Source: Chitinophaga pinensis (lineage in GTDB: Bacteria > Pseudomonadota > Gammaproteobacteria > Burkholderiales > Burkholderiaceae_C). From it: 64,000 nt of DNA. This document shows positions 31,341-41,655 of the stretch, in pieces. The notes under the pieces were generated by a model that did not search any database, was not told the origin of the DNA, and saw only the letters and a program-made list of their open reading frames with translations. The position numbers were made by a program, and so were the translations under genes. Each line of letters opens with the position of its first letter. Positions within the stretch are counted from its first letter, which is position 1. The stretch lies in contig CALPRQ020000005.1 of the NCBI GenBank assembly GCA_943326015.2, positions 1 to 64,000 on the forward strand, in the 5' to 3' direction.

Positions 31341-31829
31341 GTGAGCCAAGTCACCATCAACATCCACTGGTACGGCCCTTTCACCGAGGAAGACATCCCG
31401 CAACTCGACGAGGGCAACGGGCTCTACATGCTGACTGGCAAGCGGCACTACCAGAGGTCGGACTCGGCGATCCAGTATTTCGGCATCACGGAAACGTCGT
31501 ACCGGACGCGGTTCAGGAACCATAAGGCGCTCAAAGAGATCAACCGGGAACTCAACATATGGCTGGGCCAGATCGCCTATCCGGCCGATCACGTCCGCGA
31601 TCATCTGGAGACGGCAGAAAGCATCCTGATCTACTTCTGGCAGCCGGAACTGAACACCAGAAAGAGGTTTACTTGTCCCACCCTGCCAACGACGGTCGTT
31701 TCGCATTGGTACACGGCGGACAGGCGCCCCAGGCTAAGGCAACAGAGCATCTACAAGCATCTGCCTGACGTGATCTGCTGGGACGGCGGATATTGGCGGA
31801 CGGGAAACCTCTCCGTGTACGAGGAATAA
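31341..31829 (+). CDS. GIY-YIG nuclease-like protein (stand-alone, GTG start)
   Basis: GLYMLTG...IQYFGITETSYRTRFRNH...TAESILIYFWQPELNTRKR fits the GIY-x-YIG core with R, E and N residues; lower GC than neighbours. Confidence 0.6.
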   Translation: MSQVTINIHWYGPFTEEDIPQLDEGNGLYMLTGKRHYQRSDSAIQYFGITETSYRTRFRNHKALKEINRELNIWLGQIAYPADHVRDHLETAESILIYFWQPELNTRKRFTCPTLPTTVVSHWYTADRRPRLRQQSIYKHLPDVICWDGGYWRTGNLSVYEE

Positions 31830-32086
31830 GATCCCGGCTGGTCGTGCGCGATGCGCGGTTGTTAGCGCGCGAGCAGGCCGGCCTGAGCCGTTTCGGCGCC
31901 AATTCGCTACCGTTTAGCGGAAAACCACACGGCATCGACCGCTGCAGGGCGTAGCGCTTGCCTGGCTCCATGCCCTTGATCGGATCTTCCGACTCGGCCT
32001 TGGGATCGATCAGTTCGTAGCGGGTTTCAGCTTCGTTGCAGGCCGTGCCGTTGTGCCGGCGCCGGGCTTGCGCTGCGCCAGCGTCC

Positions 32087-32485
32087 TCAGCGCAGCACCA
32101 GCTCGCCCTGGATCGCCGCGCCCAGGGCGGCCTTGAGCTGCTTGTAGTGCAAGGTGGCGTTGACCACGGCGTGGCTGCCCAGACTCAGCTCATCACATTC
32201 GGCACGGCCGTCGAAGCGGCCCAGAATGCTCAGGGAACGGCATTTGATGTCCCCGTTGACCTGGCCATTCTCGCCTATGGTCAGACTCACGCTTTCCAGC
32301 TGTCCGACCACCTGACCCTCGATATACATCACGTCGGATGACATGAGCTTGCCCTCGATGCGACAACCTTCGCTGATGATGGTGGGCTTGTGCGGGGTCT
32401 CGATCAGGCCGCCACGACGGCCCTGCTCCAGGCCGGAGACGTCATCGGAGGAAAGCGGTTTGTTATTTTTGAACTTGCGGAACAT
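32087..32485 (-). CDS. Bactofilin family protein (copy 2)
   Basis: ISEGCRIEGKLMSSDVMYIEGQVVGQLESVSLTIGENGQVNGDIKCRSLSILGRFDGRAE, repetitive beta-helix pattern. Confidence 0.9.
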   Translation of the reverse strand: MFRKFKNNKPLSSDDVSGLEQGRRGGLIETPHKPTIISEGCRIEGKLMSSDVMYIEGQVVGQLESVSLTIGENGQVNGDIKCRSLSILGRFDGRAECDELSLGSHAVVNATLHYKQLKAALGAAIQGELVLR

Positions 32486-33533
32486 GGGGCCTCGCCAGCA
32501 TGGCAACCAAAGGATTGATCTTCTGGCCATTGACGGAGATTTCGTAGTGAAGGTGGACACCGGTCGAAAGCCCGGTATTCCCTACGATTCCGATGGACTG
32601 GCCCTTGCGCACTTTCTCGCCACTGCCGACGAGACTTTTCGATAGATGGGCATACAGCGTCCTGATGCCCTTGGGGTGTGCGATCTCGACGGTATTGCCG
32701 TAGCCGTTGCGGTAGGAGGCGTCCAGCACCACGCCATCCGCTGCCGCACCGACCTGCCGGACGCTGCCCGGGATCAGGTCCAGGCCTTCGTGCATGTCCA
32801 CCATGTGCGTGACCGGATGCACCCGCATGCCGAAGGGCGAGCTCATCTCGGCCTGCTCCAGCGGCGTGGCGGAAGGCAGCAGCTCATAGACGCCCTTGAG
32901 CTGCTCGTTGATCTTGACCTGCTTGCTCAGCCGCGAGGCGATGTCGGCGTCGATTTCCGCGAGCAGACCGATATTGGGCAGCCCGCCGCTCGGCTCCTTG
33001 GGCGCGGGCAGCTCCTTCTTGAGCGCTTCGAGCTGCGCCGGCTTGAGTCCGCTCACGCGCAGCACGAGCTGCAGGTTCTGGTTGGCGTTTTCGAGATCCT
33101 GCGCCGCATAGCGCAACAGCTTCAACAGCTCTTTCTCGCGGTCGAGAATCGCATTGCTCATGCGATCGAGCTCCTGATCCTCCAACGCCGCGATCTTGTC
33201 GATATCGATCGACGTGGCGACCGACAGCAGCTGCCGGACGCGCTGCTTCGAGAGTTCGTCGCGCGAGATCGCCTGCTTCATGCTCTCGTTGTCCCAGGCC
33301 AGGAAGCGGTTGTAGCCCGCCAGCGCGGACAGCAGCAGCAAGGTGGTCACGAGCAGCAGCAGGACGCCGCGCATGAACAGGCGTTGCAGCCGACCGGGCA
33401 CGACGAAGGAGCGCAACTGGCCGGACTGCTCGACGATCAGACGGAAATCGTCGAAGTCGCAGGTCCAGAAATAGCGCTTCAGATGGGCCGGGATGCCGGT
33501 CAGGTAGCGCAGCGGCTGGTGGAGACTGGGCAT
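32463..33533 (-). CDS. M23 family metallopeptidase with N-terminal membrane anchor (LmdC-like)
   Basis: Single TM RGVLLLLVTTLLLLSALAGYN; coiled coil; SSPFGMRVHPVTHMVDMHEGLDL; GVHLHYEISVNGQKINPL. Overlaps the next bactofilin by 23 bp. Confidence 0.93.
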   Translation of the reverse strand: MPSLHQPLRYLTGIPAHLKRYFWTCDFDDFRLIVEQSGQLRSFVVPGRLQRLFMRGVLLLLVTTLLLLSALAGYNRFLAWDNESMKQAISRDELSKQRVRQLLSVATSIDIDKIAALEDQELDRMSNAILDREKELLKLLRYAAQDLENANQNLQLVLRVSGLKPAQLEALKKELPAPKEPSGGLPNIGLLAEIDADIASRLSKQVKINEQLKGVYELLPSATPLEQAEMSSPFGMRVHPVTHMVDMHEGLDLIPGSVRQVGAAADGVVLDASYRNGYGNTVEIAHPKGIRTLYAHLSKSLVGSGEKVRKGQSIGIVGNTGLSTGVHLHYEISVNGQKINPLVAMLARPHVPQVQK

Positions 33534-33543
33534 GTCTACCGGG

Positions 33544-33924
33544 CTACTGGGCATTGGGCAATAGCGTCACCTCGGTCAGCTCCAGCGCCGCCGGTTCGCT
33601 GGTGCTGTGGATCTTGCCGACGAGTTGTCCACCAAGCTCGACTTCGAGCTGCTGGAACTGGACGGCCCCCGTGACCTTGCCGGTCGAGCGGATGGCGAGC
33701 TTGCCCCGACAGATCAGGTTGGGCTTGACCTCGCCATACACCACGGCGGTGCCCGCGACCACCTCGCCATTGACGCGCCCCGAAGGCCCCACATGCAACT
33801 GCGCGGCGGACAGCGTCCCCTGCAGGGTGCCGTCGAGCGTGACAGTACCGGGACAGACGATGTTGCCGGAAATCTCGACACCCTCGCCAATGATCAGATT
33901 GCCCTGTGTATTTTCAAGCTTCAT
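33544..33924 (-). CDS. Bactofilin family protein (copy 1)
   Basis: IIGEGVEISGNIVCPGTVTLDGTLQGTLSAAQLHVGPSGRVNGEVVAGTAVVYGEVKPNL. Confidence 0.92.
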   Translation of the reverse strand: MKLENTQGNLIIGEGVEISGNIVCPGTVTLDGTLQGTLSAAQLHVGPSGRVNGEVVAGTAVVYGEVKPNLICRGKLAIRSTGKVTGAVQFQQLEVELGGQLVGKIHSTSEPAALELTEVTLLPNAQ

Positions 33925-34204
33925 CAGGTTGGTCCTCGCTCCTCGCGATACCGCGAGAGATGTTCGTTCCCTGAGTGCCAGACTTCCGGACAGCTTGCCG
34001 CGACCTCAGAAATGGATACGGTTAAAAACTGCATCCTATCATTACAAGGAAATATCTGAAAGCCTCGACAAATAAAATGCAACTATTATCATTTAAAATA
34101 TGGTCAAATCCAGAAAATCCTACTGGACGAAACCCCGGTTAATCATTCAAGACCGACCGCGACCGTAGGCGACAGCACGCCAACACGAACCCAGGACACC
34201 GCAG

Positions 34205-34663
34205 ATGCCATTGCCTTCTCTCACCCTCTCCCTTCAATTCGCCCGCTTCGACGGCGTGGCCGAGCACCGCGCCGCGCTGCCGCGCCAGAAAGTCATGCGC
34301 TGGCTGCGTCACGCGCTGGCCGACGACGGCGAAATCACCGTGCGCATCGTCGACGCCGAGGAAGGCCAGAGCCTGAACCGCGACTACCGACAAAAGGACT
34401 ACGCGACCAATGTGCTGACCTTCGACTACGCACAGGAACCCGTGGTGCAGGCCGATCTGGTGCTGTGCGCACCGGTGGTCGCGCGCGAAGCCGCCGAGCA
34501 GGGCAAGACGCTGCAGCAGCATTACGCCCACCTGCTGGTGCACGGCGCGCTGCACGCCCAGGGCTGGGACCACGAGACCAGCGAACAGGATGCCGAGGAG
34601 ATGGAGGCCTACGAGATCGAGATCCTGGCCGGCCTGGGCTTTCCCAATCCCTATGCCGAATAA
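34205..34663 (+). CDS. ybeY: rRNA maturation RNase YbeY
   Basis: [36 protein letters not shown] zinc motif. Confidence 0.97.
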   Translation: MPLPSLTLSLQFARFDGVAEHRAALPRQKVMRWLRHALADDGEITVRIVDAEEGQSLNRDYRQKDYATNVLTFDYAQEPVVQADLVLCAPVVAREAAEQGKTLQQHYAHLLVHGALHAQGWDHETSEQDAEEMEAYEIEILAGLGFPNPYAE

Positions 34664-34672
34664 GGTGCAGTC

Positions 34673-35831
34673 ATGAGCAGCCAGCGCGCCCGACTCAAGG
34701 TGATGACCGCGGGCATCTTCAGCCTGCTGCTGACGCTGGGCGTGGCGCGCTTCGCGTACACGCCGCTGCTGCCGCTGATGCAGCAGCAAGCCGGGCTCGG
34801 TGTCGCCGAGGCGGGCTGGCTGGCCGCGATCAACTACGCCGGCTACCTGAGCGGCGCGCTGCTGGCGATGCTGGTCGGCGACCTGGTGCTCAAGGACCGG
34901 CTGTACCGCATCGGGCTGGTCGTGGCCGTCGCGAGCACCGCGATGATGGGCCTGAGCCAGGACTTCACCATCTGGGCGCTCTCGCGCTACCTCGCGGGCC
35001 TGAGCAGCGCGGCCGGCATGCTGTTCGGCGCCGGACTGGTGCTGAACTGGCTGATCCGCCACGGGCATCGCAGCGAACTCGGCATCCACTACAGCGGCAT
35101 CGGGCTCGGCGTGGTGCTGTGCTCGGTCGCGGTGGCCTCGATGGGAGGCACACTGGACTGGCGCGGCCAATGGCTGGCGCTGACGGCGCTGGGCGGCCTG
35201 CTCGCGGTTCCCGCGCTGGCCTGGCTGCCGGTGCCACCGCGCACCATGGCCAGCCAGGGCGCACAGACCTGGCATGACAGCCCTCCGACTCCCGCCTTCC
35301 TGCGCCTGTTCATGGCCGCGTATTTCTGCGCCGGCATCGGCTACGTGGTCAGCACGACCTTCATCGTCGCCATCGTCGAGCGGCTGCCAGGCCTGGCGGG
35401 CCAGGGCAAATGGGCCTTCCTGGCGATCGGGCTGGCCGCCGCGCCCGCGAGCATCGTCTGGGACTTCGTCGCGCGCCGCATCGGCGACCTCAACGCACTG
35501 ATCACGGCCGCGCTGCTGCAGATCATCGGCATCCTGCTGCCGCTGGCCGGCGGCGGGCTGGCGCTGACGCTGGCTGGCGCGCTGTTGTTCGGCGGCACCT
35601 TCGTCGGCATCGTGAGCCTGGTGCTGACGATGGCGGGTCGCTACTACCCCGGCCGTCCCGCCAAGATGATGGGCAAGATGTCGCTCGCCTACGGCAGCGC
35701 GCAGATCGCAGGCCCCGCCGTCACAGGCTGGCTCGCGATCCGCTTCGGCAGCTACGAGGCCGGGCTCTATCTGGCCGCAGGCATCATGGTGCTGGGCACT
35801 GCCTTGCTGCTGCTGCTCAAGCGCGTGCCGC

Positions 35832-35854
<23 letters not shown>
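34673..35854 (+). CDS. YbfB/YjiJ family MFS transporter
   Basis: 12-TM-type protein; GVARFAYTPLLPLMQQQAGLGVAEAGWLAAINYAGYLSGAL. Confidence 0.9.
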
Positions 35855-37238
<1,384 letters not shown>

Positions 37239-37363
37239 CGCGCGATTATCGGCGCGGGCGTCCTTTGGCGACAGAACTTGTCGAAACGCATTTCGATCGT
37301 TTAGCATGACCAATACTGACCGGGACAGTCCGGGCCGGGGCAGCAGCGAAGGCATAGCAGTTC

Positions 37364-37768
37364 ATGAGGTTCAGTCAGGCTCAACTCGACGACATCGCGC
37401 GCAGAGGACTGTTCGACAAGCTTGAGCGCGGCTTTCGCGCCAGCGTGCCCGACGCTGCCCTGCTGGAGTCACCGCTGCTGCGCGACTATTTCGCTGCCTG
37501 CGAGCGCGACGCGCAGGCACTTGGGCTGCGCAGCGAGCAAGGCATTGCGTCGTACGCGCTGGCGGCCTGGTTCCTCGGACCCGGTTTCGTCGATCGCAGC
37601 CGCTACCTGCGCCAGCTGCTGGCCAGTCCCTATCCCGAGGTGCGCAAGGTCCACGCGTTGAACGAATGGGTGCATGCCCTACTCGGCAAGCCGCAGGACG
37701 AGGAGACCGCAGACCAGGCGCTCAGGCAGGCTTTCTTCAGCACCACCGCCTGGGGCGTGGGCGACTAA
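37364..37768 (+). CDS. Small alpha-helical hypothetical protein upstream of the putative lipase effector
   Basis: 134 aa ORF MRFSQAQLDDIARRGLFDKLERGFRASVPDAALLESPLLRDYF; same strand as, and 28 bp upstream of, the lipase ORF. Confidence 0.65.
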   Translation: MRFSQAQLDDIARRGLFDKLERGFRASVPDAALLESPLLRDYFAACERDAQALGLRSEQGIASYALAAWFLGPGFVDRSRYLRQLLASPYPEVRKVHALNEWVHALLGKPQDEETADQALRQAFFSTTAWGVGD

Positions 37769-37796
37769 CCCGGGTTGGCAACAGGAAAGCAGACGA

Positions 37797-38894
37797 ATGG
37801 GACTCAACGACACGCTCAAGAGCTACGTCGCGCCCAGCTTGGCCGCTGCCCAGGCGGCCAAGCTGCAGAAAGCTCAGCAGGCCAAGACGCCTGCGATGAT
37901 CCAGCACGAATACGACAGCGCGCGCCGAGCGCTGCTGGCCGATTTCGCGTCGAATCCGGCCACGGCCTGTCAGCCCTGCATCGCCAACGCCAAGGCGGCC
38001 CGGCGCAAGGACCGGATGGAGCTCGTCAACCGCGCCATCGTCACCTGCCCGGAGCATGGCGCCAGCGCCAGACGCCTGCGCGCGGACATGGACGAGGTCG
38101 AGAACATGCGCTGCGCCCACCATGTCTACCTGGCGAACGACCCAAACGCGCCGCCGGAGCTGCGGCAGCAGATGCCACCAGGCTTCCTGAAGCCGACGCC
38201 GGACGAACTGTCGGCGATGGGTCTGAACGAAAAGATGCTCAACCCGCCCGACAGCAATTTCCGGGCAGCCGTCTGCAAGAAGGATCCGGTCGTCTGGGGT
38301 GACAATCCGAAGCCACCGTTCGTAGTAGCGTTCCGCGGTTCCACGCCCGAGCTGGAGGATTGGCAGAACAACTTTGCACAGGATGCGAACCAGGAGTCCT
38401 CGTATTACGAACAGGCTGTGAAAATCGGCAACAGACTGGCTCGGTATGGCGTGAACGCCCACATCGTCGGCCATTCCCTGGGCGGTGGTCTGGCCAGCGC
38501 GGCTCAGGGTGGCAGCGGACTGACGGCGTCGACCTACAATGCCGCCGGCCTGCATCCCGAGACGGTGGCTCGCTATTCGCAGGATGCGGCGCACCAGGCC
38601 GCCGAGGCGGGCAAGATCAACGCACTGAGCGTCGAAGACGAGGTTCTCACCCATACGCAGGAGAGCGGGGGGCTTTCACTGCTGGCCAACCAGGCCGTCG
38701 GCATCAAGCGCAAGCTGCAGGCGGCAACGACAGCCGCCGGACTCGAACAACTCAAGTCGCTAGGCAAGGTGGCCAAGGATACCAAGCTCGACGCGCATCT
38801 GCATGGGATGGACGAGGTCATAGCCGCGATGGAACAGCAGAAATCCGCCGACGAAGCCGCACTCAAGTCCTGCCTGGCCGGAGGCAAGCCGTGA
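37797..38894 (+). CDS. Class 3-type lipase/phospholipase, T6SS-effector-like
   Basis: VVAFRGSTPELEDWQNNFAQDANQESSYYEQAVKIGNRL; GxSxG VGHSLGGGLASAAQ; no N-terminal signal peptide. Confidence 0.75.
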   Translation: MGLNDTLKSYVAPSLAAAQAAKLQKAQQAKTPAMIQHEYDSARRALLADFASNPATACQPCIANAKAARRKDRMELVNRAIVTCPEHGASARRLRADMDEVENMRCAHHVYLANDPNAPPELRQQMPPGFLKPTPDELSAMGLNEKMLNPPDSNFRAAVCKKDPVVWGDNPKPPFVVAFRGSTPELEDWQNNFAQDANQESSYYEQAVKIGNRLARYGVNAHIVGHSLGGGLASAAQGGSGLTASTYNAAGLHPETVARYSQDAAHQAAEAGKINALSVEDEVLTHTQESGGLSLLANQAVGIKRKLQAATTAAGLEQLKSLGKVAKDTKLDAHLHGMDEVIAAMEQQKSADEAALKSCLAGGKP

Positions 38895-39736
38895 AGCCGG
38901 CCGACACCTTCTTGCTGACCTGGCACCGCTTCGCGCGGGGTCTGTGGTTCGCATTCAGCCTCATCACCGGAGCGATCACGATGAATCCAGCCGCAGCCGC
39001 ACCCGTCTTCAAGCTCAAGCCCGCGGGCGAGTATTTCGACGACCCCAGAACGCTGGCGCTGCTCGACGCGGCGCTTTCGGGCGACCTCAAGCGGGCCCAG
39101 TCCCTGGTCGCGTCGGGCGCCAATCCGCAGGCCGAGGGCCCCAGGCAGGCGGTCAACCGCATCGACCTGCTCGACTACGCGATCGCCGCCGGCAAGCCGC
39201 AGGCGATCCAGGTGCTGGTCGCCGTCGGGGCCGATCCCGAGCGCATTCACCAGGGGCCTGGCAATGCGTTCCTGTTCGCGATGAAACTCGAAAAGATGGA
39301 TCTGTATGCCCTGCTGCTGGACTTGAAACCCGTTGCATCACTTTCGAAGGACACGCTCGAATACCTGATGTTCGGGGCGGTGATGCAGCATTGCCGACCT
39401 TGCCTGGAATTGCTGCTCAAGCGTGGGGTGCCAATCGATTTCCCGGACGGTGCAGGCAACACCATCCTGCTGGATGCGATGGACGTGCAGGACTATGACC
39501 TTGCTGAGTGGATCCTGCTCCAGGGCGCTGCGGTCAAGATCGAGACCCCTGCCGGGGGGACTCCAGCCAATGCCATCGAGTTCTATCTCAAGAAATTCCG
39601 CCCTGGCACCCCCACCCATGACAAGGTGCTGCGCCTGAAGGCGCTGATGCAGGCACGCGGCGCGGTGTTCCCGGCACCGACGCCGCAGGAGATTCGCGAG
39701 CGGCGGGCCAGGAGCGGCAGCTCTGCTGCTCAATAG
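38891..39736 (+). CDS. Ankyrin-repeat protein, putative exported immunity protein
   Basis: GTG start overlaps the lipase stop (GTGA); hydrophobic N-terminus LWFAFSLITGAITMNPAAAAP; ankyrin-like ALLDAALSGDLKRAQSLVASGANPQAEG and LLDYAIAAGKPQAIQVLVAVGADPE. Confidence 0.78.
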   Translation: MKPADTFLLTWHRFARGLWFAFSLITGAITMNPAAAAPVFKLKPAGEYFDDPRTLALLDAALSGDLKRAQSLVASGANPQAEGPRQAVNRIDLLDYAIAAGKPQAIQVLVAVGADPERIHQGPGNAFLFAMKLEKMDLYALLLDLKPVASLSKDTLEYLMFGAVMQHCRPCLELLLKRGVPIDFPDGAGNTILLDAMDVQDYDLAEWILLQGAAVKIETPAGGTPANAIEFYLKKFRPGTPTHDKVLRLKALMQARGAVFPAPTPQEIRERRARSGSSAAQ

Positions 39737-40488
39737 CGTTCGCGTATCGCTCGCATTGAGTGCAGGTAGTGATAGGCGATCTGCTGGTCGCCATAGCGGT
39801 AGCGCTCGCCGGCCGGACAGGCTTGGCGCGCCAGGCAGCGGTCCAGGCAGGACGAGCCGGGCTGCTTGCGATAGTCCAGGCAGGCCTGCAACTGCCAAGG
39901 GCCCGTTCTTTCGCTGGCCAGCGCGCCGGCCGGACAGGCGCTGATGCAGGGCTTGTCCACGCAACTATCGCAGGGCGATCCAGCCTCACGCCTGGACGTG
40001 ACAGGCAGGGCGGTGTCGGCCAGCAAGACGGCGCGGTAGGCGAACCAGCTGCCCCACTCGGCATCGACGCCGACCCAGAACGGCGAGGCATGGTGCCAGC
40101 CCGCGAGCATTCCCAGGCGTTGCAGCCCGACCGGCGCCGGCCCCGGAAAGACCTGATGCCAGGCATGGTCCGGTAGCGTATGGCTCATCCAGGCCGCGAC
40201 GCGCTCGGCCACGAACTGGTCGACCGGGTCGGTCCCGTGCAGACCGCGCTGCTGCAGCGCGTCCCAGAAGTCGCGCCCCAGGTGACCGATCAGGATCAGC
40301 TGGCGGAAACGCGCCAGCGCCTTGTCGTCCACGCCGAGCGTCGTCAGCAGATAGGGGGGCAGCTCGGCCAGATCGAACACCGCGTGCAGGTTCAGGCCGG
40401 ATGCGGCCAGCGGCGCAAAGCATGATGAACTGCCATCAGCGAGCGGCAGACAGGCAGCGGAGGCCGCCAAGGATGGATGCTGCCCCAT
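39730..40488 (-). CDS. QueG-like ferredoxin-domain protein (4Fe-4S)
   Basis: CDSCVDKPCISACPAGAL plus a second Cys cluster CLDYRKQPGSSCLDRCLARQACP. Confidence 0.65.
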   Translation of the reverse strand: MGQHPSLAASAACLPLADGSSSCFAPLAASGLNLHAVFDLAELPPYLLTTLGVDDKALARFRQLILIGHLGRDFWDALQQRGLHGTDPVDQFVAERVAAWMSHTLPDHAWHQVFPGPAPVGLQRLGMLAGWHHASPFWVGVDAEWGSWFAYRAVLLADTALPVTSRREAGSPCDSCVDKPCISACPAGALASERTGPWQLQACLDYRKQPGSSCLDRCLARQACPAGERYRYGDQQIAYHYLHSMRAIRERY

Positions 40489-40491
40489 GAT

Positions 40492-40935
40492 TCAGGCGCT
40501 CATCTGCATCGGGATCGTGACCGGCCCGTCGTTGACCAGGCTCACCTTCATGTCAGCGGCGAAGATGCCGGTCTGCACGATGGGGTGCGCCGCGCGCGCC
40601 CGGGCGACGAAATGCTCGTAGAGCCTGCGACCCTCGTCGGGCGCGGCGGCCTGGCCGAAGCTGGGCCGGTTGCCGCCCGAGGTATCCGCCGCCAGCGTGA
40701 ACTGGCTCACCAGCAACAGGCCGCCGCCGATATCCTGCAGGCTGCGGTTCATCTTGCCGGCCTCGTCGGAAAAGATGCGCAGCTTGAGCATCTTGACCAG
40801 CAGCCGGTCCGCGACCGCCTCGGTGTCGCCGCGCTCGGCGCACAGCAGCACCAGCAGGCCCTGACCGATCTCGCCGACGACCGCGTCGTCGACCCTTACG
40901 CGCGCTTCACTGACGCGCTGCAATACCGCCTTCAT
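40492..40935 (-). CDS. dtd: D-aminoacyl-tRNA deacylase
   Basis: [53 protein letters not shown]. Confidence 0.96.
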   Translation of the reverse strand: MKAVLQRVSEARVRVDDAVVGEIGQGLLVLLCAERGDTEAVADRLLVKMLKLRIFSDEAGKMNRSLQDIGGGLLLVSQFTLAADTSGGNRPSFGQAAAPDEGRRLYEHFVARARAAHPIVQTGIFAADMKVSLVNDGPVTIPMQMSA

Positions 40936-41015
40936 GCCTTTGCTCCGGATTGATTGATCGGTTTCATCCAGCGGATTGTCGCGCAGGCCTGGCGCACATC
41001 GGCGACATTATCGGC

Positions 41016-41645
41016 ATGTCGAATCCCCAGCCATCCGCCTCGCAGGACAGTCCGGCCAGCCGCAGCGACGCGCGGCAATGGGCACAAGCCCTGCTGACCA
41101 GCAGGCGCACCACCTTGCCCAAACGCCTGCAGTCACCCGGTCCCGACGCGGCGCAGCAGGCCGCCATCCTGGCCGCCGCGGCGGCGGCGCCCGACCATGG
41201 ACAGCTGCTGCCCTGGCGCTTCATCGAGGTGCCGCAGGCGCGCCGCGTCGAGCTGGCACAGGCCTTTGCCGCGGCCCTGATCGAGCGCGACCCCGAAGCC
41301 AGCGCCGACGAGCAGGAGCAGGCGCGCGAAAAGGCCTACCGCGCGCCCTGGCTGCTGCTGGCGGTCTGCCGCCTGCGTGGCGGCGACCCGGATATTCCCG
41401 GACAGGAGCGACTGCTGTCGGCCGGCTGCGCGATCCAGAACATGCTGCTGCTGGCCAGCGCGGCGGGCTACGGCTCAGGCCTGACCAGCGGCAAGGCACT
41501 CGCATCGCAGGCGCTGCGTCAGCTGTTCGGATTGCACGACGACGAGGACGCGCTGTGCTTCCTCAACTTCGGCACCGTGTCCGAAGTCAGGCGCGGCAAG
41601 CCCAGGGCCGACAGTTCGGCCTATTTCAGCCGACTCGGCGACTGA
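41016..41645 (+). CDS. Nitroreductase family protein
   Basis: AAAAAPDHGQLLPWRFIEV; GCAIQNMLLLASAAGYGSGLTSGKA. Confidence 0.9.
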   Translation: MSNPQPSASQDSPASRSDARQWAQALLTSRRTTLPKRLQSPGPDAAQQAAILAAAAAAPDHGQLLPWRFIEVPQARRVELAQAFAAALIERDPEASADEQEQAREKAYRAPWLLLAVCRLRGGDPDIPGQERLLSAGCAIQNMLLLASAAGYGSGLTSGKALASQALRQLFGLHDDEDALCFLNFGTVSEVRRGKPRADSSAYFSRLGD

Positions 41646-41655
41646 AGCGCCGACC

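Noticed and set aside
31669-31971. 100-aa minus-strand ORF overlapping the GIY-YIG-like gene as a real CDS
   Set aside because: Most of it is antisense to the better-supported ORF and Arg/Pro-rich; only its upstream extension looks protein-like, reported as a possible relic instead.
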